From Loktanella sp. (lineage in GTDB: Bacteria; Pseudomonadota; Alphaproteobacteria; Rhodobacterales; Rhodobacteraceae): a DNA stretch of 64,000 bases. A program made the position numbers and the translations under genes. Location: positions 62,001-126,000 of the forward strand of contig JAFPBO010000031.1 in the NCBI GenBank assembly GCA_017390475.1, given 5' to 3'. The notes beneath the pieces were generated by a model. That model saw only the letters and a list, made by a program, of their open reading frames with translations. It had not been told where the DNA came from and did not search any database. This document shows, one piece after another, positions 8,820 to 17,780 of this stretch. How positions within the stretch are numbered: position 1 is the first letter of the stretch; every line of letters begins with the position of its first letter.

Positions 8820-10384
8820 CCCAAGGCGCAGCCATCCTTGCGCGGATCGCTGCCGCCTTCCAGCACGCCATTGTCATGGATCAGGATTGCCTGCGCGCCG
8901 CCGATGGCCGTATCCGGTGTGCGGACATCATGACCCAGATCGGCCAGCGCGGCCTTGACCGCATCGCGATAGCCATTCTCGACATTCAGCACCGCACCAT
9001 CGGCAAAACAGCGCGGCGCATCGATGGCAGCCTGCGGCGCCAGGCCGAAATCAGTGATATTGCTGACGAACCGCGCATGGCCGGTTGATTGATATTGCCC
9101 GCCCATCACGCCAAAGGGCATCAGGACCTTCCCATCCTTTTTCAACAGCGCCGGAATGATCGTATGCATCGGGCGCTTGCCCGGACCCACCTCGTTCGGG
9201 TGACCTTGTTCAAGCGTGAATCCCGCTCCTCGGTTCTGGAACAGGATGCCAAATTTATCCGACGCAACGCCAGAACCAAAGGAATGGAAAACGGAATAGA
9301 TCAGCGACACCGCCATCCGGTCCCTATCCACGACAGTGATATATATCGTATCTTTATGGACCGCCTCGGCACCCGGCAAACCTGCGGGCAACGCCCGGCC
9401 CGGATCGATCAGCGCCGCCAGTTTTGCTGCGGTTTCCGGTGCGGTCATATAGTCATGCCGGGTCATGTAATCAGGATCAGCCAGAAACCGGTTGCGGGTG
9501 TCATAGGCGAGTTTCGTCGCCTCGGCCTCGATATGGGCGCGCTGCGCACCCCAAGGATCCATTGCCTTGATGTCGAAATGTTTCAGGATATTCAGCAACA
9601 GGATCGCCGTCGCCCCCTGCCCGTTCGGCGGATGCTCGAACAGCTCCAGCCCACCGTAACCACCCGTTACCGGATCGGTATAATCGCAGGCGGTCTGTGC
9701 GAAATCCTCCAGACTGTGGGTACCGCCCTGCGCGCGCAGGGCATCGACCATATCCTCGGCCACCTCACCCTCATAGAAACCGGCGCGACCTTCCATGGCA
9801 ATACGGCGCAACGCCTCTGCCTGCTGCGGCGCGGCAAAGACCTGCCCCGCGCGCGGTGCCTGCCCAGCGAACAGATACATATCCCGCGCGACACCGGACA
9901 GATGATCCGCCTGCCCCCAGTCTTTGGCGACGCGTTCAGCCACCGGCACACCCGTCTCTGCGTAATGGATCGCGGGCGCAAGCACCGCCTTCAGCCCCAG
10001 CCTGCCCCAGTCTTTGGACAACCGGCAGAATGCATCCACCGCCCCCGGCACGGTGACAGCATCAGCACTATAAGGCGCAATCACCGACCCTTTGGCGCGC
10101 AAGGCATCGGCATCAATACCGCCGGGCGCGCGACCTGACCCGTTCAGCGCCAATACACGATCCTCGCCCGGCGGGGTGAACAGCACGAAACAATCGCCAC
10201 CGATACCGGTCATCTGCGGCTCGCAAATCCCCAGCAGGACAGCGCCCGCAATCGCCGCGTCCATGGCATTGCCGCCCGATTCCAGCATCTGCACCGCGAC
10301 CTTGGCCGCCAGCGGATGCGATGTGGCACAGATGCCATTGGTGGCGTAAACGGCCGACCGGCCCGGTATGTGAAAATCGCGCAT
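8813..10384 (-). CDS. ggt: gamma-glutamyltransferase
   Basis: 523 aa Ntn-hydrolase that cleaves the gamma-glutamyl bond of glutathione and related compounds, or transfers the glutamyl group. The self-processing nucleophile is Thr346 in KDTIYITVVDRDRMAVS. The substrate-binding GGNAMDAAIA and GGDCFVLF segments are near the N-terminus, and the small-subunit glycine loop GVMGGQYQ is present. No convincing signal peptide, so it may be cytoplasmic, as in many alphaproteobacterial GGT-like enzymes. The start at 10384 (MRDFHIPGRSAVYA) has GGGGGGA just upstream; longer in-frame starts lack one. Confidence 0.92.
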   Translation of the reverse strand: MRDFHIPGRSAVYATNGICATSHPLAAKVAVQMLESGGNAMDAAIAGAVLLGICEPQMTGIGGDCFVLFTPPGEDRVLALNGSGRAPGGIDADALRAKGSVIAPYSADAVTVPGAVDAFCRLSKDWGRLGLKAVLAPAIHYAETGVPVAERVAKDWGQADHLSGVARDMYLFAGQAPRAGQVFAAPQQAEALRRIAMEGRAGFYEGEVAEDMVDALRAQGGTHSLEDFAQTACDYTDPVTGGYGGLELFEHPPNGQGATAILLLNILKHFDIKAMDPWGAQRAHIEAEATKLAYDTRNRFLADPDYMTRHDYMTAPETAAKLAALIDPGRALPAGLPGAEAVHKDTIYITVVDRDRMAVSLIYSVFHSFGSGVASDKFGILFQNRGAGFTLEQGHPNEVGPGKRPMHTIIPALLKKDGKVLMPFGVMGGQYQSTGHARFVSNITDFGLAPQAAIDAPRCFADGAVLNVENGYRDAVKAALADLGHDVRTPDTAIGGAQAILIHDNGVLEGGSDPRKDGCALGY

Positions 10385-10504
10385 AAGTCCCCCCTGATGA
10401 TGGCAGAACCCTAAGGCAATCGCGGGCGGCTGCAACGGCAATCTGGGGCTTTTCCTTTGCGCGCGGCGGGCATAGCCTTGGTGCAGTCAGAGAAAGGTGT
10501 GCCA

Positions 10505-11665
10505 ATGCAGAATGTCGTCATCACCGGAGCATCACGCACCGCCATGGGCGGATTTCAGGGCGTCTTTGCCGATGTGGATGCACCCACGCTGGGCGGTGCC
10601 GCGATCCGGGCGGCACTGGCCGATGCCGGTGTGACTACGGCGGATGAGGTGCTGATGGGCTGCGTCCTGCCCGCCGGTCTGGGGCAGGCCCCTGCACGAC
10701 AGGCGGCCTTTCTTGGCGGGCTGGGCGAAGATGTCCCCGCGACGACGCTGAACAAGATGTGCGGATCAGGGATGAAAGCCGCGATGATGGCGTTTGACCA
10801 GATCGCGGCAGGTGGCGCCGATACGATCATCGCCGGCGGCATGGAAAGCATGACCAACGCGCCCTATCTTATGCCCAAAATGCGCAGCGGCGCGCGGATC
10901 GGCCATGCGCAGGTGATCGACAGCATGTTTCTCGACGGGCTCGAAGACGCCTATGACAAAGGTCGCCTGATGGGTAGTTTCGCCGAAGACTGCGCCACAA
11001 CCTACCAATTCACCCGCGCGGCGCAGGACGATTATGCGCTGCGATCGCTGTCCAACGCCTTGGCCGCTCAGGACAGCGGTGCATTTGCCGCAGAAATCAC
11101 CCCGGTCACATTGCAAACCCGCGCAAGCGCGGTGATCATCAGCGCTGACGAACAACCCGGCAAGGCCCGTCCCGACAAAATCCCCACCCTCAAACCCGCC
11201 TTCCGGGATGGCGGGACAGTGACTGCCGCCAATGCCTCCAGCATCTCCGACGGGGCTGCTGCCTTGGTGCTGGCACGCGGTGACAGCGCCACCAATATCC
11301 GCGCCCGGATCATGGGCCACACCAGCCATGCCCAGGCACCCGGCCTGTTCACCACCGCGCCAGTGCCTGCCGCGCAGAAATTGCTGGCGCGTCTGGGCTG
11401 GTCCAAAGACGATGTCGATCTGTGGGAAGTCAACGAAGCCTTCGCCGTGGTCCCCATGGCCTTCATGCGCGAAATGGACATCCCCCGCGACAAGATCAAC
11501 GTCAACGGCGGGGCCTGCGCGCTCGGTCATCCCATCGGTGCCTCTGGCGCGCGGATCATCGTCACCCTGCTGCATGCGCTTGAAACCCGCGGTCTGAAGC
11601 GCGGTATCGCCGCCATCTGCATTGGCGGCGGCGAAGGCACCGCCATTGCGATTGAACGACCATAA
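10505..11665 (+). CDS. thiolase family acetyl-CoA acyltransferase
   Basis: 386 aa degradative/biosynthetic thiolase that condenses or cleaves acyl-CoA. The acylated Cys86 lies in LNKMCGSGMKAAM, GGMESMTNAPYL follows, the catalytic His is in ALGHPIGASGAR, and the second Cys is in AICIGGGEGTA. All catalytic residues are present. The start at 10505 follows AAAGG and gives MQNVVITG; about 15 upstream in-frame codons read as noncoding. It is slightly shorter than PhaA/AtoB (about 391-394). No beta-oxidation partner is adjacent, so the physiological substrate is open. Confidence 0.92.
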   Translation: MQNVVITGASRTAMGGFQGVFADVDAPTLGGAAIRAALADAGVTTADEVLMGCVLPAGLGQAPARQAAFLGGLGEDVPATTLNKMCGSGMKAAMMAFDQIAAGGADTIIAGGMESMTNAPYLMPKMRSGARIGHAQVIDSMFLDGLEDAYDKGRLMGSFAEDCATTYQFTRAAQDDYALRSLSNALAAQDSGAFAAEITPVTLQTRASAVIISADEQPGKARPDKIPTLKPAFRDGGTVTAANASSISDGAAALVLARGDSATNIRARIMGHTSHAQAPGLFTTAPVPAAQKLLARLGWSKDDVDLWEVNEAFAVVPMAFMREMDIPRDKINVNGGACALGHPIGASGARIIVTLLHALETRGLKRGIAAICIGGGEGTAIAIERP

Positions 11666-11753
11666 CATCATCAGAGTATAAATATCCTCCGGGGGAAATG
11701 CCGCAGGCATGGGGGGTGGAAAACCCCCTGCACCATTCACAAAAGGACGCAAC

Positions 11754-12206
11754 ATGCGCGTTGATTACACGACATTGCAGAAAACCATCACCGCCCTGAC
11801 GGAAGGTGAAACCGACACAGTCGCGCTGATGGCCACACTCGCCTGCGAGGTGCATCACAGCGACGATCGCTTTGACTGGACCGGCTTTTACCGCGTTGTC
11901 GGCCCCGAATTGCTCAAGATCGGGCCATATCAGGGCGGTCATGGATGTCTGGTGATCCCGTTCTCGCGCGGCGTTTGCGGCGCAGCGGCCCGCACCGGCA
12001 AGGTGCAATTGGTGCCCGATGTGGACGCTTTCCCCGGCCACATCGCCTGCGCCAGCAGCACAAGATCAGAACTGGTGCTGCCGGTTTTCGACGCCAGCGG
12101 CGCATTGATCGGGGTCTTTGATATCGACAGTGATCAACCTGATGCGTTCACGTCGGAAGATGCTACCGCGATGACTGACATCCTGCACAGCGTTTTCGCG
12201 CGCTAA
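11754..12206 (+). CDS. msrC: free methionine-(R)-sulfoxide reductase (GAF domain)
   Basis: 150 aa single GAF domain protein of the fRMsr (YebR) family, which reduces free methionine-R-sulfoxide with thioredoxin. The three redox cysteines are Cys65 (GGHGCLVI), Cys75 (GVCGAAA) and Cys99 (HIACASSTRSE), with the same 10 and 24 residue spacing as Cys84/94/118 of the E. coli enzyme. The start at 11754 has AAAGGA about 8 nt upstream; the longer frame from 11709 reads through intergenic sequence. A pyridoxamine-oxidase-fold gene follows after 45 nt in the same direction. Confidence 0.93.
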   Translation: MRVDYTTLQKTITALTEGETDTVALMATLACEVHHSDDRFDWTGFYRVVGPELLKIGPYQGGHGCLVIPFSRGVCGAAARTGKVQLVPDVDAFPGHIACASSTRSELVLPVFDASGALIGVFDIDSDQPDAFTSEDATAMTDILHSVFAR

Positions 12207-12251
12207 GGCTTTTGTCGCGGACATCTTCCGCAAAGAAAGAACACAGGCACC

Positions 12252-12707
12252 ATGCTCGACGATACCATGCAACAGCTGATCGCGCATTTCCCTTTGGGCT
12301 TTGTCGCCAGCGTCACACCGGATGGCGGGCCTGCGGTCTCGCCCAAGGGCACATTCCTTGCGCTGGACAACACCACCATCGCCTTTGCCGATATCCGCTC
12401 ACCGGGCACAAGGCGCAACCTTGCCGCCGATCCACGGATCGAGGTGAATTTCATCGACCCTTTCGCGCGCAAGGCAGTGCGGGCCGCAGGCCGGGCGGTG
12501 ATCCATCCCAAAGGCAGCGACAGGTTTATCGCATTGCACCCGCGCTGGGTCGATGCCTTTGGTGATCTGGCCAACCGGGCCAGCGCCCTGATCGAAATCC
12601 GGCTTGACCATGCATCCCTGATCTGGACCCCGCCCTATGATGATGGCACGACAGAACAGGCGATGATCGCGCATTACAAAACCCGCTTTGCAAAGGTTTA
12701 CCCATGA
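12252..12707 (+). CDS. pyridoxamine 5'-phosphate oxidase-fold flavoprotein
   Basis: 151 aa split-barrel protein of the PNPOx-like family. The N-terminus has FVASVTPDGGPAVSPKGTFL, the conserved flavin-side strand, followed by FADIRSPGTRRNLAADPRIEVNF. These small proteins bind FMN, heme or F420 and detoxify diverse small molecules; this one is too short and divergent to be PdxH. Its last 4 nt overlap the start of the next gene (ATGA at 12704-12707), so the two are translationally coupled and the pair may act on a shared sulfur or vitamin substrate (inference). Confidence 0.82.
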   Translation: MLDDTMQQLIAHFPLGFVASVTPDGGPAVSPKGTFLALDNTTIAFADIRSPGTRRNLAADPRIEVNFIDPFARKAVRAAGRAVIHPKGSDRFIALHPRWVDAFGDLANRASALIEIRLDHASLIWTPPYDDGTTEQAMIAHYKTRFAKVYP

Positions 12708-13576
12708 CACAGATCACTCTTCTCGACGGCGGCATGGGGCAGGAACTGGTCCGGCGATCCGGCCAGACGCCCACTCCGCTCTGGTCCACACAAGTGATGG
12801 TCGATCATCCCGGCATGGTCGCGGCCGTCCATGCCGATTACCGCGCCGCTGGGGCGACGGTGCACACCGCCAATACCTATGCGATCCACCGCGACAGGCT
12901 CGCCGGAACAGTGTTGGAAGATCAGTTCGAAACCCTGATCGCCTCCGCCCTGCAAGAGGCGCAGGGCACCGGACGGATTGCAGGCTCCATCGGGCCCTTG
13001 GTCGCCAGCTACCGACCAGACGTGCATCCCGCGCATGACATCGCCGTCCCACTTTACGCAGAGGTGGCTGGCCTGCTCGCCCCACAGGTCGATCTGATCA
13101 TCTGCGAAACGGTCGCATCGCTCGCCCATGCGCGGGCCGCATTGAACGGGGCCTTGCCCACCGGCAAACCGGTCTGGTTGTCGGTGACCGTGGATGACGA
13201 GGATGGCAGCCGCCTGCGCTCGGGCGAACCCGTCGCCGCCCTGCTGGACATAAGCCAAAGCGCCAGCGCCCTGTTGGCCAATTGCTCAGCACCAGAGGCG
13301 ATGTCGGCAGCGATGGACGCCTTTGCCAAAGGCGATCTGCCGTTTGGTGCCTATGCCAACGGCTTTACCCAGATCACCAAGGATTTCCTGAAGAACAAAC
13401 CGACCGTGGATGCATTGAGCGCCCGGCGCGATCTCGGGCCGGATGCTTATGCCGCCTTTGCACTCGGCTGGATTGACCAGGGCGCCAGCATCGTCGGCGG
13501 CTGCTGCGAGGTCGGGCCTGCCCATATCGCCCGGCTGGCACAGGCCATCCGCGACGCGGGGCATCAGGTGATCTAG
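12704..13576 (+). CDS. homocysteine S-methyltransferase family protein
   Basis: 290 aa zinc-dependent methyltransferase (Pfam S-methyl_trans, MmuM/BHMT/MetH N-domain). The barrel starts LLDGGMGQELVRRSG. The Zn-binding cysteines are in LLANCSAPEAM and the C-terminal pair in IVGGCCEVGPAHI, both intact. It should transfer a methyl group from S-methylmethionine, betaine or a related donor to homocysteine; MmuM-like length fits S-methylmethionine. Start codon overlaps the preceding gene by 4 nt. Confidence 0.87.
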   Translation: MTQITLLDGGMGQELVRRSGQTPTPLWSTQVMVDHPGMVAAVHADYRAAGATVHTANTYAIHRDRLAGTVLEDQFETLIASALQEAQGTGRIAGSIGPLVASYRPDVHPAHDIAVPLYAEVAGLLAPQVDLIICETVASLAHARAALNGALPTGKPVWLSVTVDDEDGSRLRSGEPVAALLDISQSASALLANCSAPEAMSAAMDAFAKGDLPFGAYANGFTQITKDFLKNKPTVDALSARRDLGPDAYAAFALGWIDQGASIVGGCCEVGPAHIARLAQAIRDAGHQVI

Positions 13577-14314
13577 GGCAACAGACCGGCCTGCCGTAAA
13601 GGCCGGAACCTCTGCCCTGAATATGGGGTGCGGGCGCTGACAACAGCCGCTATCTCGGCGCGCAGCGCGGGTGGTGACGCTCTGTTGAACGTCATGAACA
13701 ACGAGGTCGCGTGCAGATCTTCGGTCATCGTGCTGGTCATCCAGCCCGCCTCATGTGGCGGCACCCACAACCATCGCCCGGCCTTGGCCTGCAAATAGGC
13801 ATGGCGCAGATCGACAAACCCGGCGGCCGTTTCCACCTGATCAAGGCGCGGCAGATGCGCACCCAACTGGCATGTTGTCCCGGTCCCCAGAATATCAACC
13901 TTGAACAGAAAGCGGGTCTTTCTGCCAAACATCCAGTTTTTCCATCCAATCACCCCGGTTGCGGCGTCTTTCAGCAAGGCGTGGCCCATATAGCCCAGGA
14001 CATGTTTCTGCGGGTCCTAGCCGGTCAAAATACTGCAAGGTCGTTTTGACATAATCGGGCGGGTAAAGGATATCGTCGTCAATCGTAAAGACAAAGTCAT
14101 CGGCCGCGGCCTCAAACGCGAATTTCCCCGCATCCTTGAGATCGCGGTCAGGGATCAGCGTCTCGATCTTCGGCTCTTGCGCCAGCGGTGTCGGCACGTC
14201 CTCATATTGATTAAGGCAGATGCACAGCTTATCGACCTGCGGCAGGATCGACTGCACCGTCTGCATCAGGATGCCGGCACGGGCCGGAAAAGTCGCCAGA
14301 TGGGCGCGGATCAT
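13573..14314 (-). pseudogene. glycosyltransferase-like gene interrupted by a +1 frameshift
   Basis: Two minus-strand frames form one protein. The N-terminal part (MIRAHLATFPARAG to LQYFDRL, with a DDDILYPPDYV sugar-nucleotide DXD motif) runs from 14314. The C-terminal part (DPQKHVLGYMGHALLKDAA onward) is in the next frame and ends at 13573. Removing one C from the CC at 14016-14017 on the plus strand joins them as LQYFDRL-DPQKHVLGYMGHALL, giving about 247 residues. The fold is GT-A-like and the product may decorate surface polysaccharide. Either a recent frameshift or a sequencing error; the absence of other damage favours recent or artefactual. The start has AGGA about 10 nt upstream. Confidence 0.7.
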
Positions 14315-14399
14315 CGGCAACTTTTCCTATCAACTCGGCAACACAACAATCGGCGGATAACTTTGCGCAAACCCCGGCGCGGATCAAGTAGGCAAGGCG

Positions 14400-15377
14400 T
14401 CAAATACTTTTCGCGGCCGGTTTTGTTGCCAGATAAGCCCATCTGAAAAACGCCTCGTCCGACATGGCGCGAATGATCACGGCAATCGCTGCGGTGGCGA
14501 TGACCGCGAACAGCAGACGACCCAGAAGAACGCCACTGATATCGGCCCCGATCGCCATGACAACCAGCGTATCTTCGATGATACTATGCGCAAACCCCAT
14601 GAAAACGCAGGATAAAAATACCTGCCGCGCCGATACATTGCCTGAACGCGCCTCGCGGATCAGCAACCCGCCGCCATAGGAAATGCCCAGAAACAGGCCA
14701 ACGGCGGTCAGATGCCCGGCCTCGCCCTTGATCCCGGCCAGCCGCAGCACCGGTGCCAGCGCTTTCATCAGCAAGGCCAGAATGCCGGTCACCTTCAGCA
14801 GATCCAGCCCCCAGGACAACACCAGCAGGATCACCAGCATCCACAGCATCATCACCCCTAATTGCCAAAAGAAGGCCGACCAGGCCAGCATTTCACTGGT
14901 CGGAGTCCAGGCCGGGTTGACCGGCTGTGCCAGCCAGCCGGTCGCGGCCAGCACCTGATGCAGGATGAACGCATAAATCACACCACCGCCCACGCGCAGC
15001 AAAGTGGTGACGATCATCCGTGGCCCGGCCTTTTCGATGATCTTCTGCTCGACCGGCAGCCCATGCGCGAATAACAGCAAGGCCGAAAACACCGTTACAT
15101 CCGCAACGGTCAGCGTCTCCATCGGCACCAGCACGAACACCAGCGCCACAGCGCCCCAGATACCCACCAACATCCCGCTCAGCCAGGCCAGGCCCAGTTC
15201 CGGCGGCAGGCCGACCAGCGCCATCACCGGCGCAAAAGCGGGCGCAATCGCCTCGATCACGCCCAACCGTGACAAGGCTTCGGTCGCGATGGTGATCGGC
15301 ACGATGATCCGGGCCAGCAGCCAGTAGATGACCAATGTGTCTTTGGTTTTTTGCAGGGCGGAATCAAGAATGTGCAT
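14400..15377 (-). CDS. nucleoside-recognition (Gate) domain membrane protein
   Basis: 325 aa polytopic inner-membrane protein with about eight hydrophobic segments and two Gate-domain repeats (the family shared by SpmA/SpmB and nucleoside transporters). Recognisable blocks are GIWGAVALVFVLVPMETLTV and GISYGGGLLIREARSG. A small-molecule transporter or exporter is likely but the substrate is unknown. The start at 15377 (MHILDSALQKTK) has GGAG 8 nt upstream; the longer frame would run through the divergent promoter region. The divergent Lrp-type regulator at 15495 lies 117 nt away and plausibly controls it, suggesting an amino acid or derivative as ligand. Confidence 0.82.
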   Translation of the reverse strand: MHILDSALQKTKDTLVIYWLLARIIVPITIATEALSRLGVIEAIAPAFAPVMALVGLPPELGLAWLSGMLVGIWGAVALVFVLVPMETLTVADVTVFSALLLFAHGLPVEQKIIEKAGPRMIVTTLLRVGGGVIYAFILHQVLAATGWLAQPVNPAWTPTSEMLAWSAFFWQLGVMMLWMLVILLVLSWGLDLLKVTGILALLMKALAPVLRLAGIKGEAGHLTAVGLFLGISYGGGLLIREARSGNVSARQVFLSCVFMGFAHSIIEDTLVVMAIGADISGVLLGRLLFAVIATAAIAVIIRAMSDEAFFRWAYLATKPAAKSI

Positions 15378-15494
15378 CGGCTGTCTCCGTTCATATGACC
15401 CCGCCCTGCTAACCCGGTCAGCGTCGCATTTGCGGTCAAAGATTGCGGCTTCATGCAATATTGTTGCATTCTCGTCCAGAAAGGAATCGCCGCC

Positions 15495-15947
15495 ATGGAC
15501 AGGATCGACCGCAAGCTGCTGAACCTGCTGCAACGTGACGCCTCGCGCACCAATGTCGATCTGGCCGATGCGGTCGGTCTCTCGCCGTCAAGCTGCCTGC
15601 GCCGGGTCCGACGGCTGCGGCAATCCGGCATCATCGACCGGATTGTGGCTCGGCTTAATCCGGCCAAGACCGGCCGGGTGTTCAAGGCACTGGTGACAGT
15701 CGAATTGAAACTGCACGGCGACCAGCATATGCGCCACTTTCTGAAACTGGCAACAGCGGAACCCGCAGTCTCGCAGGCCTATGCCGTCACCGGTGAAACC
15801 GATGTCGTCCTGATCCTGTCGCTGCGCGATATGGAAGAATTCGATGCGCTCTGCGATCGGCTGTTCCGCGACCAGACCAATGTTGCAAGGTTCTTTACCA
15901 TGATGGTGATCCGCACAGCGAAAGATGAAACGGCAATCCCGCTGTGA
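15495..15947 (+). CDS. Lrp/AsnC family transcriptional regulator
   Basis: 150 aa. N-terminal winged HTH (MDRIDRKLLNLLQRDASRTN; LADAVGLSPSSCLRRVRRL) and C-terminal RAM/ligand domain (ETDVVLILSLRDMEEFDALCD). Lrp-type proteins assemble as octamers and respond to amino acids. The start at 15495 follows AAAGGA; 14 more codons exist in frame upstream but lie in the divergent control region. Likely regulator of the adjacent membrane protein and of itself, by position. Confidence 0.93.
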   Translation: MDRIDRKLLNLLQRDASRTNVDLADAVGLSPSSCLRRVRRLRQSGIIDRIVARLNPAKTGRVFKALVTVELKLHGDQHMRHFLKLATAEPAVSQAYAVTGETDVVLILSLRDMEEFDALCDRLFRDQTNVARFFTMMVIRTAKDETAIPL

Positions 15948-15982
15948 CCGGGCCTTTGTCAAAGCCCGGCCAGTCGCTGGTG

Positions 15983-17641
15983 TCAGCGCAGCACGAAACC
16001 GCTGGGCCAGCGCAGGGTATAGTCCAGCGTGACCTCCTGCTTTGCCCCCGCAGGCACCGACAGGTCCCATTCAACAATGCCGCGCTGGCCTTCGGGGTCG
16101 CGGCGTGTCACCTCGGGGCTGGCGGTCACACTCACGTCCAGATCGTCTTGCTCTGAATAGGGCACAGCGTCACGCAACAGCACGCGCCAAGCCTGCCCGG
16201 TCAGGTTTTCCACACTCAGGACCGTCTGCTCGACCAGTTGGTTCGCAGATGAGAAAACCCCCACATCCCCCTCTGACCGGTTTGGCGTGATCCGCGTCAG
16301 GCGCAAACCATCCAGCGGGCCAAATCCCATATCCATCTCAGCCCCCGCCGCCAGCAATGGCAAATAGCTGAAACCTACCATGGTGCCATCGGCCTGCACC
16401 ATCACAGGACCCGGCAGCAGGATTTCATCGCTGGTATTGGTGAATTCCGCCATCCGATAGGCATTGGCATCCGACATCGGCGTCGCCTCGGCCCAGACAT
16501 CCGCGTCGAACGTCAGTTCATCCAGCGGCAGACGAAGATCCTCCACCCCGTTACGGATCGTCACGCGGGTCGGGTAGACATAGGTCACAGCCGCGCCGCT
16601 GAAATCAGCCTTGGCTGTGACCGGGCTGGCCTCCATCATCGGGGCCGACAGCATCGGGCCATTGCGTTGCAGCGTCATCATATCCGCCGCGCCCATCGCA
16701 GCGGCATTTTCCCGGTCCAGATCCGCCTGAGAGATGATCCGCCGCAGTTGCGCCCAGGCCCCGCCAGGGGCGATCTGTTCGCCGGGCCGTGCCGTGGACA
16801 GGATCAATTGCACATCCTGCCAATCCTGACCCGTATTCTGGCTGACCACCACCGCCCGGTCGATATCCACACGCGGCGCATCCCCGGTGGTCAGGTGCAT
16901 GTCATAGACCGGTGCCCAGTTGGCAAGGTTTTCAGTGGTGGAAATGTCAAACGTCACCTCACCCGCCGCTGCCGCCTCGACCGTGAACGTCAGCACCGAA
17001 CCCTGTTCCTCTGGTGCCAGCACGGCATCCAGTGCGCGGCGCGCATCTTCCAGCGCATCGACATCATCCTGCCGCGCGCGGGTCGCGTCCTGTGCTTCTT
17101 GTTCCGCCGCAAAGGCTGAGGATCGCAGCGCCAGTATTTCGGTTCCCACCATCTGTGCCAGCGCCTGAATATCGCTGATCGCGGCAGTAGTCAGATTATC
17201 GCCCGCGCTGGCCTGACTCAGGCTCTGCAGAAAGGCGATCTGATCCTCCGCCGCCTGCACCCGCAGCCGGATTTCCGCAATCGCGACATCCCGTTCACGC
17301 AACACGTCTTCCAGCCGTTCGACCTCGGCCCGCGCGGCCTGAACCGCCGGGCTGGCCTGATCCGGCGTCACCGGCAACCGGTCAAACGCCAGATTGACCG
17401 CCCCCACACGCACCTGCCCCGGTGCCGCAATCCGCAGCCCGTCAGACCCAAGCGCCTGCGGCAGACCGGGAATCAAAACCTCATGCTGCCCTTCGGGCAG
17501 ATCAAGCGTCACCTGCCGCGTCACCGTCGCAAGGCCGGGGTAAATCGTCACGCTATCCACCCGCGCCTGCCCGGTGATCGTGTCGGCATAGGCGGGGGCG
17601 GAAAGGGCAATCACACTCGTCGTCAGAAAAAGGCGGAACAT
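15983..17641 (-). CDS. DUF4139/DUF4140 (mucoidy-inhibitor MuiA-like) secreted protein
   Basis: 552 aa with a signal peptide (MFRLFLTTSVIALSAPAYA, cleavage after AYA), so periplasmic. The N-terminal DUF4140-like domain (VDSVTIYPGLATVTRQVTLDL) is followed by a coiled coil at roughly residues 100-210. The C-terminal DUF4139 domain carries ANWAPVYDMHL and ends in VEWDLSVPAGAKQEVTLDYT. The family is widespread, linked to exopolysaccharide (mucoidy) phenotypes, and has no known enzyme activity. The start at 17641 has AGGAG about 8 nt upstream; the longer frame passes through the asd terminator. Confidence 0.85.
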   Translation of the reverse strand: MFRLFLTTSVIALSAPAYADTITGQARVDSVTIYPGLATVTRQVTLDLPEGQHEVLIPGLPQALGSDGLRIAAPGQVRVGAVNLAFDRLPVTPDQASPAVQAARAEVERLEDVLRERDVAIAEIRLRVQAAEDQIAFLQSLSQASAGDNLTTAAISDIQALAQMVGTEILALRSSAFAAEQEAQDATRARQDDVDALEDARRALDAVLAPEEQGSVLTFTVEAAAAGEVTFDISTTENLANWAPVYDMHLTTGDAPRVDIDRAVVVSQNTGQDWQDVQLILSTARPGEQIAPGGAWAQLRRIISQADLDRENAAAMGAADMMTLQRNGPMLSAPMMEASPVTAKADFSGAAVTYVYPTRVTIRNGVEDLRLPLDELTFDADVWAEATPMSDANAYRMAEFTNTSDEILLPGPVMVQADGTMVGFSYLPLLAAGAEMDMGFGPLDGLRLTRITPNRSEGDVGVFSSANQLVEQTVLSVENLTGQAWRVLLRDAVPYSEQDDLDVSVTASPEVTRRDPEGQRGIVEWDLSVPAGAKQEVTLDYTLRWPSGFVLR

Positions 17642-17731
17642 GGGGCGTCTCCTGTTTGTTTGCCCGGGGTATACAGGGCGGGACGGATTGTCGCACCGGA
17701 TCAAATCATTCATCAGCGGAAATTTTCGCAC

Positions 17732-17763
17732 AAAAAAAGAGGCGCCGGAACAGCGCCTCTTTG
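17732..17763 (-). terminator. rho-independent terminator of asd
   Basis: Read on the minus strand: AGAGGCGC, a 7-nt loop, GCGCCTCT, then a run of seven T. Perfect 8-bp GC-rich stem ending 17-20 nt after the asd stop. It separates asd from the DUF4139 gene transcribed in the same direction. Confidence 0.9.
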
Positions 17764-17780
17764 AACCGATCATCGGGCCA

